Source: Bacillus thuringiensis (GTDB lineage Bacteria; Bacillota; Bacilli; Bacillales; Bacillaceae_G). From it: 64,000 nucleotides of DNA. Positions within the stretch are counted from its first letter, which is position 1. Each line of letters begins with the position of its first letter. A program made the position numbers and the translations under genes. Below, one piece after another: positions 15,857 to 24,326 of this stretch. Below the pieces are notes generated by a model. It saw nothing but the letters and a program-made list of their open reading frames with translations. It had not been told where the DNA came from and did not search any database. The stretch lies in assembly GCF_022095615.2 (NCBI RefSeq), contig NZ_CP155560.1:372001-436000 (forward strand), read 5' to 3'.

Positions 15857-16447
15857 ATGACAAACCATCCAAAGTCCCGTGTAGACCCTCGAATCATTCG
15901 TACACGCCAGTTAATAAAAGAGGCTTTAATAGATCTTCTACAAGAGATGGAAATTAGCAAAATAACAGTTAATAAAATTGCAGAACGTGCGACAATTAAT
16001 CGTGTTACGTTCTATCTCCATTATCGCGATATTCATGACATGTTGGAGAAAATGGCACAGGAAATGGTCGAGGATATTGAGAAGGTATTGATTAGCACGG
16101 AAAACCTCTCAGATTCCTCTGAGGATATAGAATGGTTAAAACTCGTAGACCTACTTGAGTACATTGCTGACAATGCTAAATTCTATAAAGTAGTTCTTGG
16201 TTCTAGGCGAACACCGATTTTTACAGAACGTTTGTTAAATACACTTTCAGACAAAATAACAGAGAGAACAGAAAGTCACCCCTTTCTCGTTACTAAAGAC
16301 ATTCCAAAAGATATTGTTATTTGGTACGGTTCTTCAGCTTTAATTGGAACAATTGTAAAGTGGTTACATAGGGACATGCCGTATACACCACAATTTCTTG
16401 CCAAGAAGTTGTATATACTTTTTAAATCAAGTAATAAAGAAGTTTGA
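15857..16447 (+). CDS. TetR/AcrR-family transcriptional regulator
   Basis: The 196-residue protein has the TetR N-terminal DNA-binding domain (about residues 8-58): RTRQLIKEALIDLL, then the helix-turn-helix KITVNKIAERATINRVTFYLHY. A larger helical ligand domain follows, of the type found in TetR proteins of Bacillus efflux systems. GGAAAGGTGA precedes the ATG. It is divergent from the MFS exporter and likely represses the exporter-P450 unit until the exported ligand binds. A perfect terminator follows at 16612-16649. Confidence 0.92.
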   Translation: MTNHPKSRVDPRIIRTRQLIKEALIDLLQEMEISKITVNKIAERATINRVTFYLHYRDIHDMLEKMAQEMVEDIEKVLISTENLSDSSEDIEWLKLVDLLEYIADNAKFYKVVLGSRRTPIFTERLLNTLSDKITERTESHPFLVTKDIPKDIVIWYGSSALIGTIVKWLHRDMPYTPQFLAKKLYILFKSSNKEV

Positions 16448-16611
16448 ATTGGTGTGGATTTAAAAACCATTACATAAATCTGGAAGGTACAATTGCCTGG
16501 ATTTATCGAATAAGAAACATTTACACTATATAAAGTTACGTTAAATCCGTGGCGTTTTACCCCCACAAGATTAGCCGGCACTCATCCCCCAAAAAAAGAG
16601 GAAAATACAAT

Positions 16612-16649
16612 AAAAAAACACTAATCTTATGTAAGATTAGTGTTTTTTT
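16612..16649 (+). terminator. Strong terminator after the TetR gene
   Basis: AAAAACACTAATCTT/AAGATTAGTGTTTTT with a 4-nt loop and T run. Confidence 0.85.
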
Positions 16650-17270
16650 ATTCTTGATGACCTTTTTTATTTAGATACAACCAACTAAATGTCCGCTTTT
16701 TATTATAGTCCGTTTAAAATGCTCATTGCGGGATTTGCTTCCATCGCTACACAGCCCCCAAAATTGGCCCATTCAAATCTTTGCTATGATTACCGAACAG
16801 GAATGAATAGTTTTTACACGTATCTCGACTTTACTCCATTAATAGCATAATCTCACGTATTTGAGATAAAGATAATTGTTAGTATGTAAGCTTCAAGTTA
16901 CGAAAGAGTGGAGAAAGTCTAAAATCTTTAGCTACTTGTTTTATTATGATTTCACGTTTTACTAGATGCGCGGTGGATTTTTTATACAAAGCTAGGTGCC
17001 CCTCAATCAAAGGTTTCAGTTCAGGAAGTTTCCTTTTTAAAGCCATACCGAGATCCTTTGTAAGATGTACTGAGATAGTCAGCAGAGGCTGATTGCCCAA
17101 CTACAAACGAGTTGTTTTATTAAAGATAAATCTGCAGTGCTCTAAGCGATTTATTTGTACTTAGGAAAGTAATCTACTCTTATAACTATATGATCATCCT
17201 GCAATAGGGTGATCACTCACCTCCACATGATTTGTAGTTTTCTGATATGTCTGTAATTTAGGAATATAAA
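16650..17270. other. Gene-poor stretch with possible coding remnants
   Basis: No gene is recognised. The only ORF over 60 codons is the doubtful one at 16879-17100. On the minus strand around 16690-16800, short readable stretches (GNHSKDLNGPILGAV, then AMEANPAMSILNGL in another frame) hint at a decayed gene that I cannot name. Confidence 0.4.
16879..17100 (-). CDS. Doubtful ORF or gene remnant
   Basis: A 73-codon frame encoding a basic protein (VHLTKDLGMALKRKLPELKPLIEGHLALYKKS...). The composition looks protein-like, but there is no ribosome site in front of the ATG and no recognisable domain. It may be the tail of a decayed gene. Confidence 0.25.
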   Translation of the reverse strand: MGNQPLLTISVHLTKDLGMALKRKLPELKPLIEGHLALYKKSTAHLVKREIIIKQVAKDFRLSPLFRNLKLTY

Positions 17271-17309
17271 AAAAAGCACAATGCGAATGAATCCCCTTCC
17301 ATTTTGTGC
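17270..17309 (-). terminator. Probable terminator, minus strand
   Basis: GGCACAAAAT...GCATTGTGC followed by eight T on the minus strand. It lies just before the alarmone synthetase gene and has no clear gene to terminate. Confidence 0.5.
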
Positions 17310-17323
17310 CGTGAACGAAAGGA

Positions 17324-18079
17324 ATGAATATAACTATGAATAAATCTATCCAGATAAATAAATTGAATGCAATAAAAGCGAAATTGAGAAGATTTATGCT
17401 GGCCTATAAATTTGCTTTGGATGAAATGAATACGAAAATAAATATTTTAAAAGAGGAGTTTCAGCATATTCACGATTACAATCCAATCGAACATACAACT
17501 TCACGCTTAAAATCTCCCGAAGGTATTTTTAATAAAGTATTAAGAAAAAACATCGAGTTATCTTTTCTAGCAATAAAGGATCAAGTGAAAGATATTGCAG
17601 GTATTCGAATTACTTGTTCATTTAGATCGGATATTTACCGTCTGAGTGAGATGCTTTGCAATCAAAAGGATATTGAGGTTATTGAATGTAAGGATTATAT
17701 AAAAGAGCCAAAATCAAACGGTTATCAAAGCCTACACTTAATCGTGAAAGTACCAGTATATATGTCAGACAGAGAAGAAAGAGTTTATGTAGAGATACAG
17801 ATTAGGACGATTGCCATGGACTTTTGGGCAAGTTTGGAACACAAAATCTACTATAAATATAACAATACAGTTCCTGAAAGACTCACCTCAGAATTAAAAG
17901 AAGCCGCTACAGTTGCGACCGAATTAGATTTGAAAATGGAAGCTCTTCATCACGAAGTACGCGAATTAAAATCAAATGAGGAAGAAAAGCTAACCGAACT
18001 TCATCTCGCACAAAATCATTTTAACATTCCAATGCAGCTGTTAGAAATGGTGAATAAAGAGATAAGTGAGAATAAGTAA
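17324..18079 (+). CDS. Small alarmone synthetase (RelA/SpoT domain, RelQ-like)
   Basis: The 251-residue protein is a single-domain (p)ppGpp synthetase, without the hydrolase or regulatory domains of Rel. Family motifs visible are DIAGIRITCSF (about 92-102), YIKEPKSNGYQSLHLIV with the conserved ExKxNGYxS, and VEIQIRTIAMDFWASLEHKIYYK. Such enzymes make pppGpp or ppGpp from ATP and GTP/GDP under stress. The N-terminal start is uncertain: ATGs at 17324 and 17336 share one GAAAGGA site. The C-terminal tail is coiled-coil-like, as in RelQ tetramers. It stands alone, and a transposase remnant follows directly. Confidence 0.92.
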   Translation: MNITMNKSIQINKLNAIKAKLRRFMLAYKFALDEMNTKINILKEEFQHIHDYNPIEHTTSRLKSPEGIFNKVLRKNIELSFLAIKDQVKDIAGIRITCSFRSDIYRLSEMLCNQKDIEVIECKDYIKEPKSNGYQSLHLIVKVPVYMSDREERVYVEIQIRTIAMDFWASLEHKIYYKYNNTVPERLTSELKEAATVATELDLKMEALHHEVRELKSNEEEKLTELHLAQNHFNIPMQLLEMVNKEISENK

Positions 18080-18081
18080 AG

Positions 18082-18290
18082 AATTGAACTACCCCCACAG
18101 TCCTTGCGGTTAGAAGCCTTATTGCTTCATTCTTTATATTAATACTTGCGTTAATATCCCTATCATGGTGTGTACGACAAGAAGGACAGTCGCATTTACA
18201 ATACGTCCCTCTACTTCACGACTTTTGGCAAATCGAACAAGGCCTAGTTTCGGAAACTTTATTTTGTTCCCTACAACGGCAATGTTTTCA
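18082..18290 (-). pseudogene. tnpB: TnpB (IS605/IS200-type) remnant
   Basis: Two fragments in different frames are fused. A central piece reads NKIKFPKLGLVRF...SREVEGRI, typical of TnpB before the RuvC core. The C-terminal zinc-finger piece reads CDCPSCRTHHDRDINASINI...NEA. Most of the catalytic domain is deleted, so it is inactive. TnpB proteins are RNA-guided nucleases linked to IS200/IS605 elements. The remnant abuts a fragment of an HlyD-type gene, as if the element had inserted there. Confidence 0.75.
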
Positions 18291-18525
18291 TTTGTTTGTT
18301 AATGAACACCTCTTGTTCTAAAGATTGAATGCGCTGATTTATGGAAATAACAGCATCTTCTTTATAGCGATTTAAAGCATTCTTTTTTTTCTCTTCCTTT
18401 CCTTTTTTTGTAACATCCACTTTTTTTCTTTCATATTCTAAAGTTTCTTTTCGCTGTTTAATAAGCTTTTCAATACTATTTGTTTGCGCTTTTAAAGAAG
18501 CTATTTTATCAGTCAATATAAACAC
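18271..18525 (-). pseudogene. Fragment of a bacteriocin-exporter HlyD gene
   Basis: The 84-codon frame is homologous to the coiled-coil region of the intact HlyD protein at 23013-24326. Compare LEYERKKVDVTKKGK...NRYKEDAVISINQRIQSLEQ with LESERKKVEEIKKGK...SQYKENTIVSVNQRIQTLEQ. Membrane helix, lipoyl-like and C-terminal parts are missing, and the downstream end is replaced by the TnpB remnant. It suggests that a second, related bacteriocin exporter once lay here. Confidence 0.75.
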
Positions 18526-18700
18526 GGTGCACCTGGAAGGAAATTTTAATACAATATAATATTAAATTTTTTTATTTTTAAAAACCTTAAGTTATAATAA
18601 AACTATAACTTAAAATTCAAAATGAACATTCATAACATAATTTTTTTGTTCATAAAATTTCTTAAAACCTAAAAAAATAGATATAAAGGACTCAACATCT

Positions 18701-19405
18701 ATGACTAATTTACACAATCAAAATCTGACTTCATTGAAACAATTTATTTTAGGAACGCTACTAATATCGATGTTTGCACCATTTCTTTTTGGATTATTAT
18801 TAAAAATAGTATTCTCATTACATTTTACTGAACATTTTTTTGATAATAATGACAGTTTAGAAATAACGAAAATTTTTTCATTAACCCTTTCTATACTTTC
18901 GTTTTCCATTTATTACATTTTCACACGAGATTTTTTTTATAATCTAATATTATCTACACTTAATATTAAATCATTAAATCGCGGTAGGACATATGTATCT
19001 ATATTGATTGCAAATATATTTGTTGTTTTATTCGGTACAACAACAAGTCTCATCTCGAGTGATTCAGCAAATATACAAGCAACAAATCTAGGCATAGACA
19101 CATTATCCGAACAATCTTTTAGCATATACATAATTGCTATATCAACACATGTATTAATCGGACCTCTTTTAGAAGAACTTCTATATCGTGGAATTATTCT
19201 CAGATTTTTAGAAATCAAGTATTCTTTTTTTGCTGGGTTGATAATATCCAGTTTATTATTTGGTTTAGCTCATAACTATGATTTTGTATTCATTATTTTT
19301 ACAACTCTAATGGGTATAATTTATGGTTTACTCTATAAGAAAACTAACTCAATAATTCCAGGAATAATTGGACATATGACTTACAATTTATATACATTTA
19401 TATAA
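18701..19405 (+). CDS. CPBP-family intramembrane metalloprotease
   Basis: The 234-residue membrane protein has about seven helices and the CPBP/Abi signature. The motifs are LLEELLYRGI with Glu158-Glu159 and Arg163, FGLAHNYDF with His191, and GHMTYN with His225. These residues line the putative active site of this CAAX-protease-like family. In Gram-positives many members lie in bacteriocin loci and confer immunity or processing. Here it follows the relic of a bacteriocin exporter, so it could be the surviving immunity gene of a lost cluster. That link is inference. Confidence 0.9.
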   Translation: MTNLHNQNLTSLKQFILGTLLISMFAPFLFGLLLKIVFSLHFTEHFFDNNDSLEITKIFSLTLSILSFSIYYIFTRDFFYNLILSTLNIKSLNRGRTYVSILIANIFVVLFGTTTSLISSDSANIQATNLGIDTLSEQSFSIYIIAISTHVLIGPLLEELLYRGIILRFLEIKYSFFAGLIISSLLFGLAHNYDFVFIIFTTLMGIIYGLLYKKTNSIIPGIIGHMTYNLYTFI

Positions 19406-19629
19406 TTTGTAATGAACGAACAGACGCATTATTTAAAAGTATATTTCGCAAGCTTATAAGTATAATAATTTTATATAAAAATAGAACGATTATTACTTAA
19501 ATGTTTCATACATGCCCTAACTTTAATTTTATTGTTTATAAAGGTAAATTTTTAGGGAATGGTGCTATCAAATACTAAAAAAGGTGTGCACACAAGAGTT
19601 TTATACAACACTCTTGTGGCACATCTTTT

Positions 19630-20038
19630 TTAGTTGATACCTTTCATAAGTTCTTTGATTTTAGGTCTGATAAAATATAGCACGACACTTAATAGGATCG
19701 ATAATCCTCCAATTACACCAAAATAAATAATCTCGGTTTCTGGCTTATATAAACGAACAAGTTGAGCATTTATTGCTTGTGCAGCAGCACTAGTTAAGAA
19801 CCATAAGCTCATTGTTTGAGCAGAGAAAGCAGCTGGTGCTAATTTTGTTGTAATGGATAAACCTACTGGTGATAAGCAAAGTTCCCCGATTACTACTAAG
19901 AGGAAGCTAATGACTAACCACATAGGACTTACCAGCGATTCTGTACCATGGATATAAGCAGGGATAATCATAACTAAGAATGATAAACCTGCAAAATTTA
20001 ACTGCGTATGTTGATCTGCATATGTAGCTAAGATTATA
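19630..20038 (-). pseudogene. C-terminal remnant of a POT/PTR peptide transporter
   Basis: The last helices of a proton-dependent oligopeptide transporter are readable (VIGELCLSPVGLSITTKLAP, SLWFLTSAAAQAINAQL). The frame stays open upstream to about 20038 (ATYADQHTQLNFAGLSFLV) and there joins the 3' end of a YjcZ-type gene. About three quarters of the transporter is missing. The first ATG within the remnant has no ribosome site. Confidence 0.75.
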
Positions 20039-20098
20039 GCTTCTTGCTTCTGCTAAAAAACTATCGGAAAAGATACTCTTATAAGGGGGTCTTTTCTT
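20038..20098 (+). pseudogene. 3' end of a YjcZ-type gene with its terminator
   Basis: GCTTCTTGCTTCTGCTAAAA and the following hairpin (AAAAGATACTC/GGGGGTCTTTTC) match the end of the intact YjcZ-type gene at 11345-11405. Only the last codons and terminator remain, directly joined to the transporter remnant. Confidence 0.55.
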
Positions 20099-20101
20099 TA
20101 T

Positions 20102-20160
20102 GGGCTACCGCCACATCGCTATCAAGCTAAAGAAGTAGGTCACCCCAAAAAAGAGAAAAT
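20102..20160. mobile_element. Solo IS231-type left end
   Basis: GGGCTACCGCCACATCGCTATCAAGCTAA is an IS231-family terminal repeat of the same type as at 20490 and 34772. The following bases recall the IS leader, but no transposase follows. It is a remnant or MIC-like stub. Confidence 0.6.
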
Positions 20161-20255
20161 ACGTTAAATTCTCATAGATAACTATCTTATATTAATTACA
20201 TAATCTAGCGTGATATAATGATATAAAGATATTATATTTAAAAGGGGGATTCAAA

Positions 20256-20480
20256 TTGGTTAAAAACTTACCTTTACTAATAGTGATTTTACTACTAGGT
20301 ATCAGTTCTTCTACATTAAGCACGAACGGATACTTTTCTCCAGTTATAGAATGGTCTTTAATGATTATAAGTATTATTTTGAACATTACTGCCGTGATAG
20401 GTTTATCATTACACGTCCTTGTATATCAACCTATGAAAAGATTTGATAAAAATTTTAAAAGAGACCTTCAAATAAAATAA
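20256..20480 (+). CDS. Small two-helix membrane protein
   Basis: The start is a TTG preceded by AAGGGGGAT with 7-nt spacing, giving 74 residues. Two helices (about residues 5-24 and 32-56) are followed by a basic tail (MKRFDKNFKRDL). It lies between a solo IS231 end and a full IS231 remnant, so it may be a passenger. I do not recognise the family. Confidence 0.55.
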   Translation: MVKNLPLLIVILLLGISSSTLSTNGYFSPVIEWSLMIISIILNITAVIGLSLHVLVYQPMKRFDKNFKRDLQIK

Positions 20481-20489
20481 TTATATTTG

Positions 20490-21971
20490 AGGTAACACCA
20501 CATCGCTATTGGGCTAAAAAAATGTATCCATAAAAAGAAAAAAACGCTATTCTTTCTGTAGAATTATAGGAAAGGATGGCGTTTTTTATGTCTGTTTCTG
20601 TGTCTGATGAATTACAACTATTTGCTCAAGAGATTCAACGTTTTTTATCTCCAAATACCTTACGGAATCTTGCTCGAGATGTTGGTTTCGTACAACGAAC
20701 CAGTAAGTACCAAGCAAAAGATTTAGTCGCTTTATGTGTATGGATGAACCAAAATATCGCTACGACGTCTTTAACTCAGTTATCTAGCTGTTTAGAAGCC
20801 TCGACAGAAGTGCTCATCAGTCCCGAGGGACTGAACCAACGATTTAATAAAGCAGCCATACAGCTGGGATAAAAATTCAACTTGAGTATGATTTGTTAAG
20901 TGGACAGTTCCTTCATATTCATACAGGTCCAGTGATCGCACTTACGGCTCTCTGTGTGCTCCAACTGTGACAGCGAATGATTTATGTATCCGAGATTTAG
21001 GTTATTTTCATTTAAAAGACCTTCAATATATACAAGATAAAGAGGCCTACTATATCTCTCGTATCAAGTCGAATACACGTATTTATCAAAAAAATCCTAC
21101 CCCTGATTATTTTCAAGATGGAAGAATTAAGAAAGGTACAGAGTATATACAGATAGATATGGAGACGTTAATGAACTCCCTTCAACCAAGACAAACATGT
21201 GAAATAGCTGATGCTTATGTAGGAATGATTGATAAAGTGTCAGCTCGTGTAATTGTTCATCGATTAACAAAACAACAGCAACAAAAACGATTACAAGATC
21301 AAGCTGTAAGAGAAAAAAAGATAGGAATGGAGTATTCTCCTCGTAGTAAACGACTCAGTGGTCTCAATGTATATATGACAAACACCTCAACAGATATTGT
21401 CCCGACGGGACAAGTACATGATTGGTATTCTTTACGTTGGCAAATCGAAATTTTATTTAAAACGTGGAAGTCATTCTTTCAAATTCATCATTGTAAAAAG
21501 ATAAAACCAGAACGATTGGAGTGCCATTTATATGGTCAATTGATTGCCATTCTACTCTGTTCTTCTATCATGTTTCAAATGCGACAATTGCTCCTAATGA
21601 AGAAAAAACGAGAGCTTAGTGAGTATAAAGCCATATATATGATCAAAGACTATTTTCTTCTTTTATTCCAAACTATACAAAAAAACACCCAAGAGCTATC
21701 AAAGGTGTTACTTCGCCTGTTCAATCTCCTACAGCAAAACGGGCGGAAATCTCATCGATATGAGAAAAAAACGGTCTTTGATATATTAGGTGTTGTTTAC
21801 AATTGTACCATGTCTGATAATCAAGCCGCTTAATTCAAAAAATGAAACCCGTTAGGGGTTATTTCGTATGCAAATCTTTTAATCACCTACACTTGCCCTT
21901 TAGAAAAAAGAAACAATCTCGCCTAAAATTGACTTTGCATAATCTTAGCTTGATAGCGATGGGGTAGCACC
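20490..21971 (+). mobile_element. IS231-family element, internally deleted (copy A)
   Basis: Terminal inverted repeats (GGTAACACCACATCGCTAT... at 20491 and its complement ending at about 21971) bound a decayed transposase gene. The intact copy at 34772-36443 is about 190 bp longer; the missing part lies around 20868. The right end is immediately followed by another left end. Confidence 0.85.
20576..21833 (+). pseudogene. IS231 transposase, deleted and frameshifted
   Basis: The N-terminal 95 residues (SDELQLFAQEIQRFLSP...GLNQRFNKAAIQ) match the intact transposase. About 60-70 residues, including the first catalytic Asp region (RILDSTHFQIPD), are missing. After a short readable stretch ([19 protein letters not shown]) another frameshift occurs. 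The C-terminal half is then open again from 20967 ([11 protein letters not shown]... to DNQAA). It cannot make a functional DDE transposase. Confidence 0.88.
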
Positions 21972-22015
21972 ACATCGCTATCAAGCTAAGATTCTTAATT
22001 ACCCCCAGAATGAAA
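21965..22015. mobile_element. Second solo IS231 left end, abutting copy A
   Basis: Directly at the right end of copy A the sequence turns into GCACCACATCGCTATCAAGCTAAG, another left terminal repeat. Together they form a near-perfect palindrome around 21967. No transposase follows. Confidence 0.6.
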
Positions 22016-22059
22016 ATTTTATATCTATACAAATTGTATTACTATGCACCTCGAAGACA

Positions 22060-22109
22060 AGTTTTATTATCATTATGACAAGTTAACTTGTCATAATGAT
22101 AATAAAACT
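22060..22109. promoter_or_regulatory. 50-bp perfect palindrome, probable operator
   Basis: Twenty-five bases starting AGTTTTATTATCATTATGAC are followed without a spacer by their exact complement, centred on GTTAAC (22082-22087). The right arm contains the -35 box and spacer of the promoter at 22088-22116. This is well placed for repression by the XRE protein encoded two genes downstream. No T run follows, so a terminator role is unlikely. Confidence 0.7.
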
Positions 22110-22116
22110 GTACAAT
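22088..22116 (+). promoter_or_regulatory. Sigma-A promoter of the membrane/XRE pair
   Basis: TTGTCA (22088-22093), a 17-bp spacer and TACAAT (22111-22116). Transcription should start near 22123, before AAGGGGTGG and the ATG at 22150. The -35 lies inside the perfect palindrome. Confidence 0.7.
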
Positions 22117-22149
22117 AAAAATATAATTAATAAGGGGTGGTTACTAATA

Positions 22150-22455
22150 ATGCAAAAAGAAGAGATATTAAGAAAATACAAAAAAATGGGGAGAGATGAA
22201 CGTAAAGAACTTATAGAATTAGATTCATCTAGTTACGGTTTAATAGCTGTGCTTGTTTTAGTCCTATTTTTTGGTTCTTGGAAATTGATGCATGGTATTA
22301 AAAGTTACGAATTAATTTCAATTTTTTCTGGTTATATAGCTAGTACAAGTTTTTATAAGTTTAAAAAATTGAAAGCACAAAAATTTCTTATTGCAAGCAT
22401 CCTAGCAATAATGAGTACAATTGCAAGTGCCATAGCTTTCTTTCTGGAGGGATGA
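22150..22455 (+). CDS. Small membrane protein paired with an XRE regulator
   Basis: I take the ATG at 22150 (site AAGGGGTGG), giving 101 residues, rather than the upstream in-frame ATG at 22096, which lies inside the palindrome. A charged N-terminus (MQKEEILRKYKKMGRDERKE) precedes three helices. The layout resembles DUF6442-type proteins that are commonly encoded next to a small XRE regulator. It is co-transcribed with the XRE gene 3 bp downstream. The function is unknown. Confidence 0.7.
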   Translation: MQKEEILRKYKKMGRDERKELIELDSSSYGLIAVLVLVLFFGSWKLMHGIKSYELISIFSGYIASTSFYKFKKLKAQKFLIASILAIMSTIASAIAFFLEG

Positions 22456-22458
22456 TAA

Positions 22459-22665
22459 TTGAAAGATGAATTAGTACTGCAAAATCGTTTGAAAGTAGCA
22501 AGAGCTGAGAAAAAAATATCACAGGGTGAATTAGCTGAAATGGTAGGAGTATCTAGGCAAACAATTAGTTCTATTGAAACAGGACAATTTTGTCCAACTG
22601 CAAAGTTAGCATTAGTACTTTGTATAGCACTAGATAAAAAATTTGAAGAATTATTTTATTTTTGA
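22459..22665 (+). CDS. XRE-family helix-turn-helix regulator
   Basis: A 68-residue single-domain regulator of the Cro/CI type, starting at TTG after GGAGGGATGA. The helix-turn-helix reads QGELAEMVGVSRQTISSIETG, and the tail DKKFEELFYF is typical of the short YgzD/YozG group. It probably represses its own operon through the palindrome at 22060-22109. The gene is close-coupled to the membrane-protein gene. Confidence 0.9.
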   Translation: MKDELVLQNRLKVARAEKKISQGELAEMVGVSRQTISSIETGQFCPTAKLALVLCIALDKKFEELFYF

Positions 22666-22734
22666 TTAATTGGTGTACTGGGAGTCAAAACAAATCCCTA
22701 TCAATTTAATTTTTTATTATCCATAAAGCAAAAA

Positions 22735-22836
22735 ATACGCCATCCTTTCCTATAACTATACAGAAAGAATAGCGTATTTTTAACTTAAAGGGATATTATT
22801 TTGTTAGCTTGTTAGCGAGGTGGGCGCGCTCTAGTA
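22735..22836 (-). mobile_element. Inverted fragment of an IS231 left end
   Basis: Read on the minus strand, this contains a degenerate terminal repeat (CCACCTCGCTAACAAGCTAAC, in short) followed by the IS231 leader (ACGCTATTCTTTCTGTA...TATAGGAAAGGATGGCGT). That leader matches 20520-20588. The transposase start is lost. It is a relic in the opposite orientation to copy A. Confidence 0.65.
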
Positions 22837-23012
22837 TGTTTATTTTTTAAAGATATTTTATTACCCTATGTCTTGTAATTTCCTATTCGTTTTATAACGA
22901 TAATTACCTACAATAATAAATAAAAACCTCCAATTATGTTTTTTCCGTTTTACAGTTTGTATCCATATAATTCATACAAATTTTTATCATAAATTACTAA
23001 TTTTATTTTTAA
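22837..23012. other. Downstream region of the bacteriocin transport genes
   Basis: An A+T-rich stretch between the IS231 relic and the stop of the HlyD gene. I see no ORF and no convincing terminator. Confidence 0.4.
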
Positions 23013-24326
23013 CTAATTAGAAATAAAATCAAATTTTTTTAATATAAATTTCCAAGCTCGTTCTTCACCTACAATTACAGATCCTCTTCCAATCATACCT
23101 GTATGCAATTCACCTAAATCATCTATTTCAATCGTTGCTTCTATTTCATACATATAAGATTTTGAAGTTTTATCAAAAATAGGATTTACAGAAACATAAG
23201 TAACTTTCCCTACCTGTTTATCTGTTTTCTTTAATTGAAAAGAATATTGTACTGTATCACCCTTTTTAACTCCTTTTATTTCTTGTGCCGACAATAACAT
23301 CTTTATCTTTTTCTCATTTTCCTTCGGAACAATAGAAATGATTTCTTGGCCTGAATCAACTAAATCACCTGATTGTAAAACTACAGGTAATTGTACAATA
23401 CCATCTTTTAAAGCTTTAATACTCATAGTCTCTCCTTGAATATTAGCACTATCAACCTCTTGTTTTTTTTCAAAAATACTTTGTTCTAAAGTTTGAATAC
23501 GTTGATTAACTGAAACAATAGTATTTTCTTTATATTGACTTAATCCATATTTTTTTTGATCCTGTTTACCTTTTTTAATTTCTTCAACTTTCTTTCTTTC
23601 ACTTTCTAAAAATGATGACCTCTGTTCTATTCTCTTTACTAAATTATCTTTTTGAGATTGAAGTAATACTATTTCATCATTCAACAATTCTTTTTTTTCA
23701 TTAAGAATATTCTCTTTTCCTTTTTGTCTAATCAAAGATTCAATTTCTCTCTGATTATTTTCTTTTTCAAAAATTAATCCTTGTAAAACATCATCTTGCT
23801 CATTAGAAATTTTACTATGATCCAATGTTTTTATCTCGTTCTCTTTTTCATTTTGTAAAGACTGATAACCCTCTTCGTAAGCTTTATACTCAGTTTTTAC
23901 CTTTTCATCTACTTCATTAGAAAATATAGGTTTTTTTAATTGAATACTTCTCTTTAATTCTTCCAACATCTTTTTTTGTTGTTCTAAATTTTTAACAACT
24001 TGATCAAATTGATTCTGTTTGTATTCCAATTCTCTGTTTTTTAATTGAACTAAAGTGTCTCCTTTTTTTACTTCATCACCAGAACGAACTAGAACCGTTT
24101 CAACAATACCAGCCGATTGATTTCGCATTACACTTACTTCAAATTTACCTTGTACAATTGCTGTACCCTTACTAACAATATCTATTTTGCTAAAATACGC
24201 CCAAATAAAAAAAACTATAAAAATTAAAGAAAGAAAACCTAATAACCAACTTATAACACGAGGAGGTTTTTTTTCTAATAGTTCAACACTATCTGATAAC
24301 TGATCAAAAGAATATATTTTATTCAT
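23013..24326 (-). CDS. HlyD-family bacteriocin secretion accessory protein
   Basis: The 437-residue periplasmic-adaptor-like protein has an N-terminal cytoplasmic segment, one membrane helix (about residues 24-44) and a biotinyl-lipoyl-like half (VEVLVRSGDEVKKGDTLVQL type, about 75-95). A long coiled coil follows (about 97-290), then the second lipoyl half and a C-terminal beta domain. Such proteins (LcnD/MesE type) pair with peptidase-containing ABC exporters. The ATG overlaps the exporter gene by 8 bp, so translation is coupled. A fragment of a paralogue remains at 18271-18525. Confidence 0.92.
   Translation of the reverse strand: MNKIYSFDQLSDSVELLEKKPPRVISWLLGFLSLIFIVFFIWAYFSKIDIVSKGTAIVQGKFEVSVMRNQSAGIVETVLVRSGDEVKKGDTLVQLKNRELEYKQNQFDQVVKNLEQQKKMLEELKRSIQLKKPIFSNEVDEKVKTEYKAYEEGYQSLQNEKENEIKTLDHSKISNEQDDVLQGLIFEKENNQREIESLIRQKGKENILNEKKELLNDEIVLLQSQKDNLVKRIEQRSSFLESERKKVEEIKKGKQDQKKYGLSQYKENTIVSVNQRIQTLEQSIFEKKQEVDSANIQGETMSIKALKDGIVQLPVVLQSGDLVDSGQEIISIVPKENEKKIKMLLSAQEIKGVKKGDTVQYSFQLKKTDKQVGKVTYVSVNPIFDKTSKSYMYEIEATIEIDDLGELHTGMIGRGSVIVGEERAWKFILKKFDFISN

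Noticed and set aside
16276..16581. 101-codon minus-strand ORF over the end of the TetR gene
   Set aside because: Antisense to the TetR coding sequence, with no ribosome site or domain.
20967..21833. Separate 288-residue gene in IS231 copy A
   Set aside because: It is the C-terminal part of a deleted and frameshifted transposase, not an independent gene.
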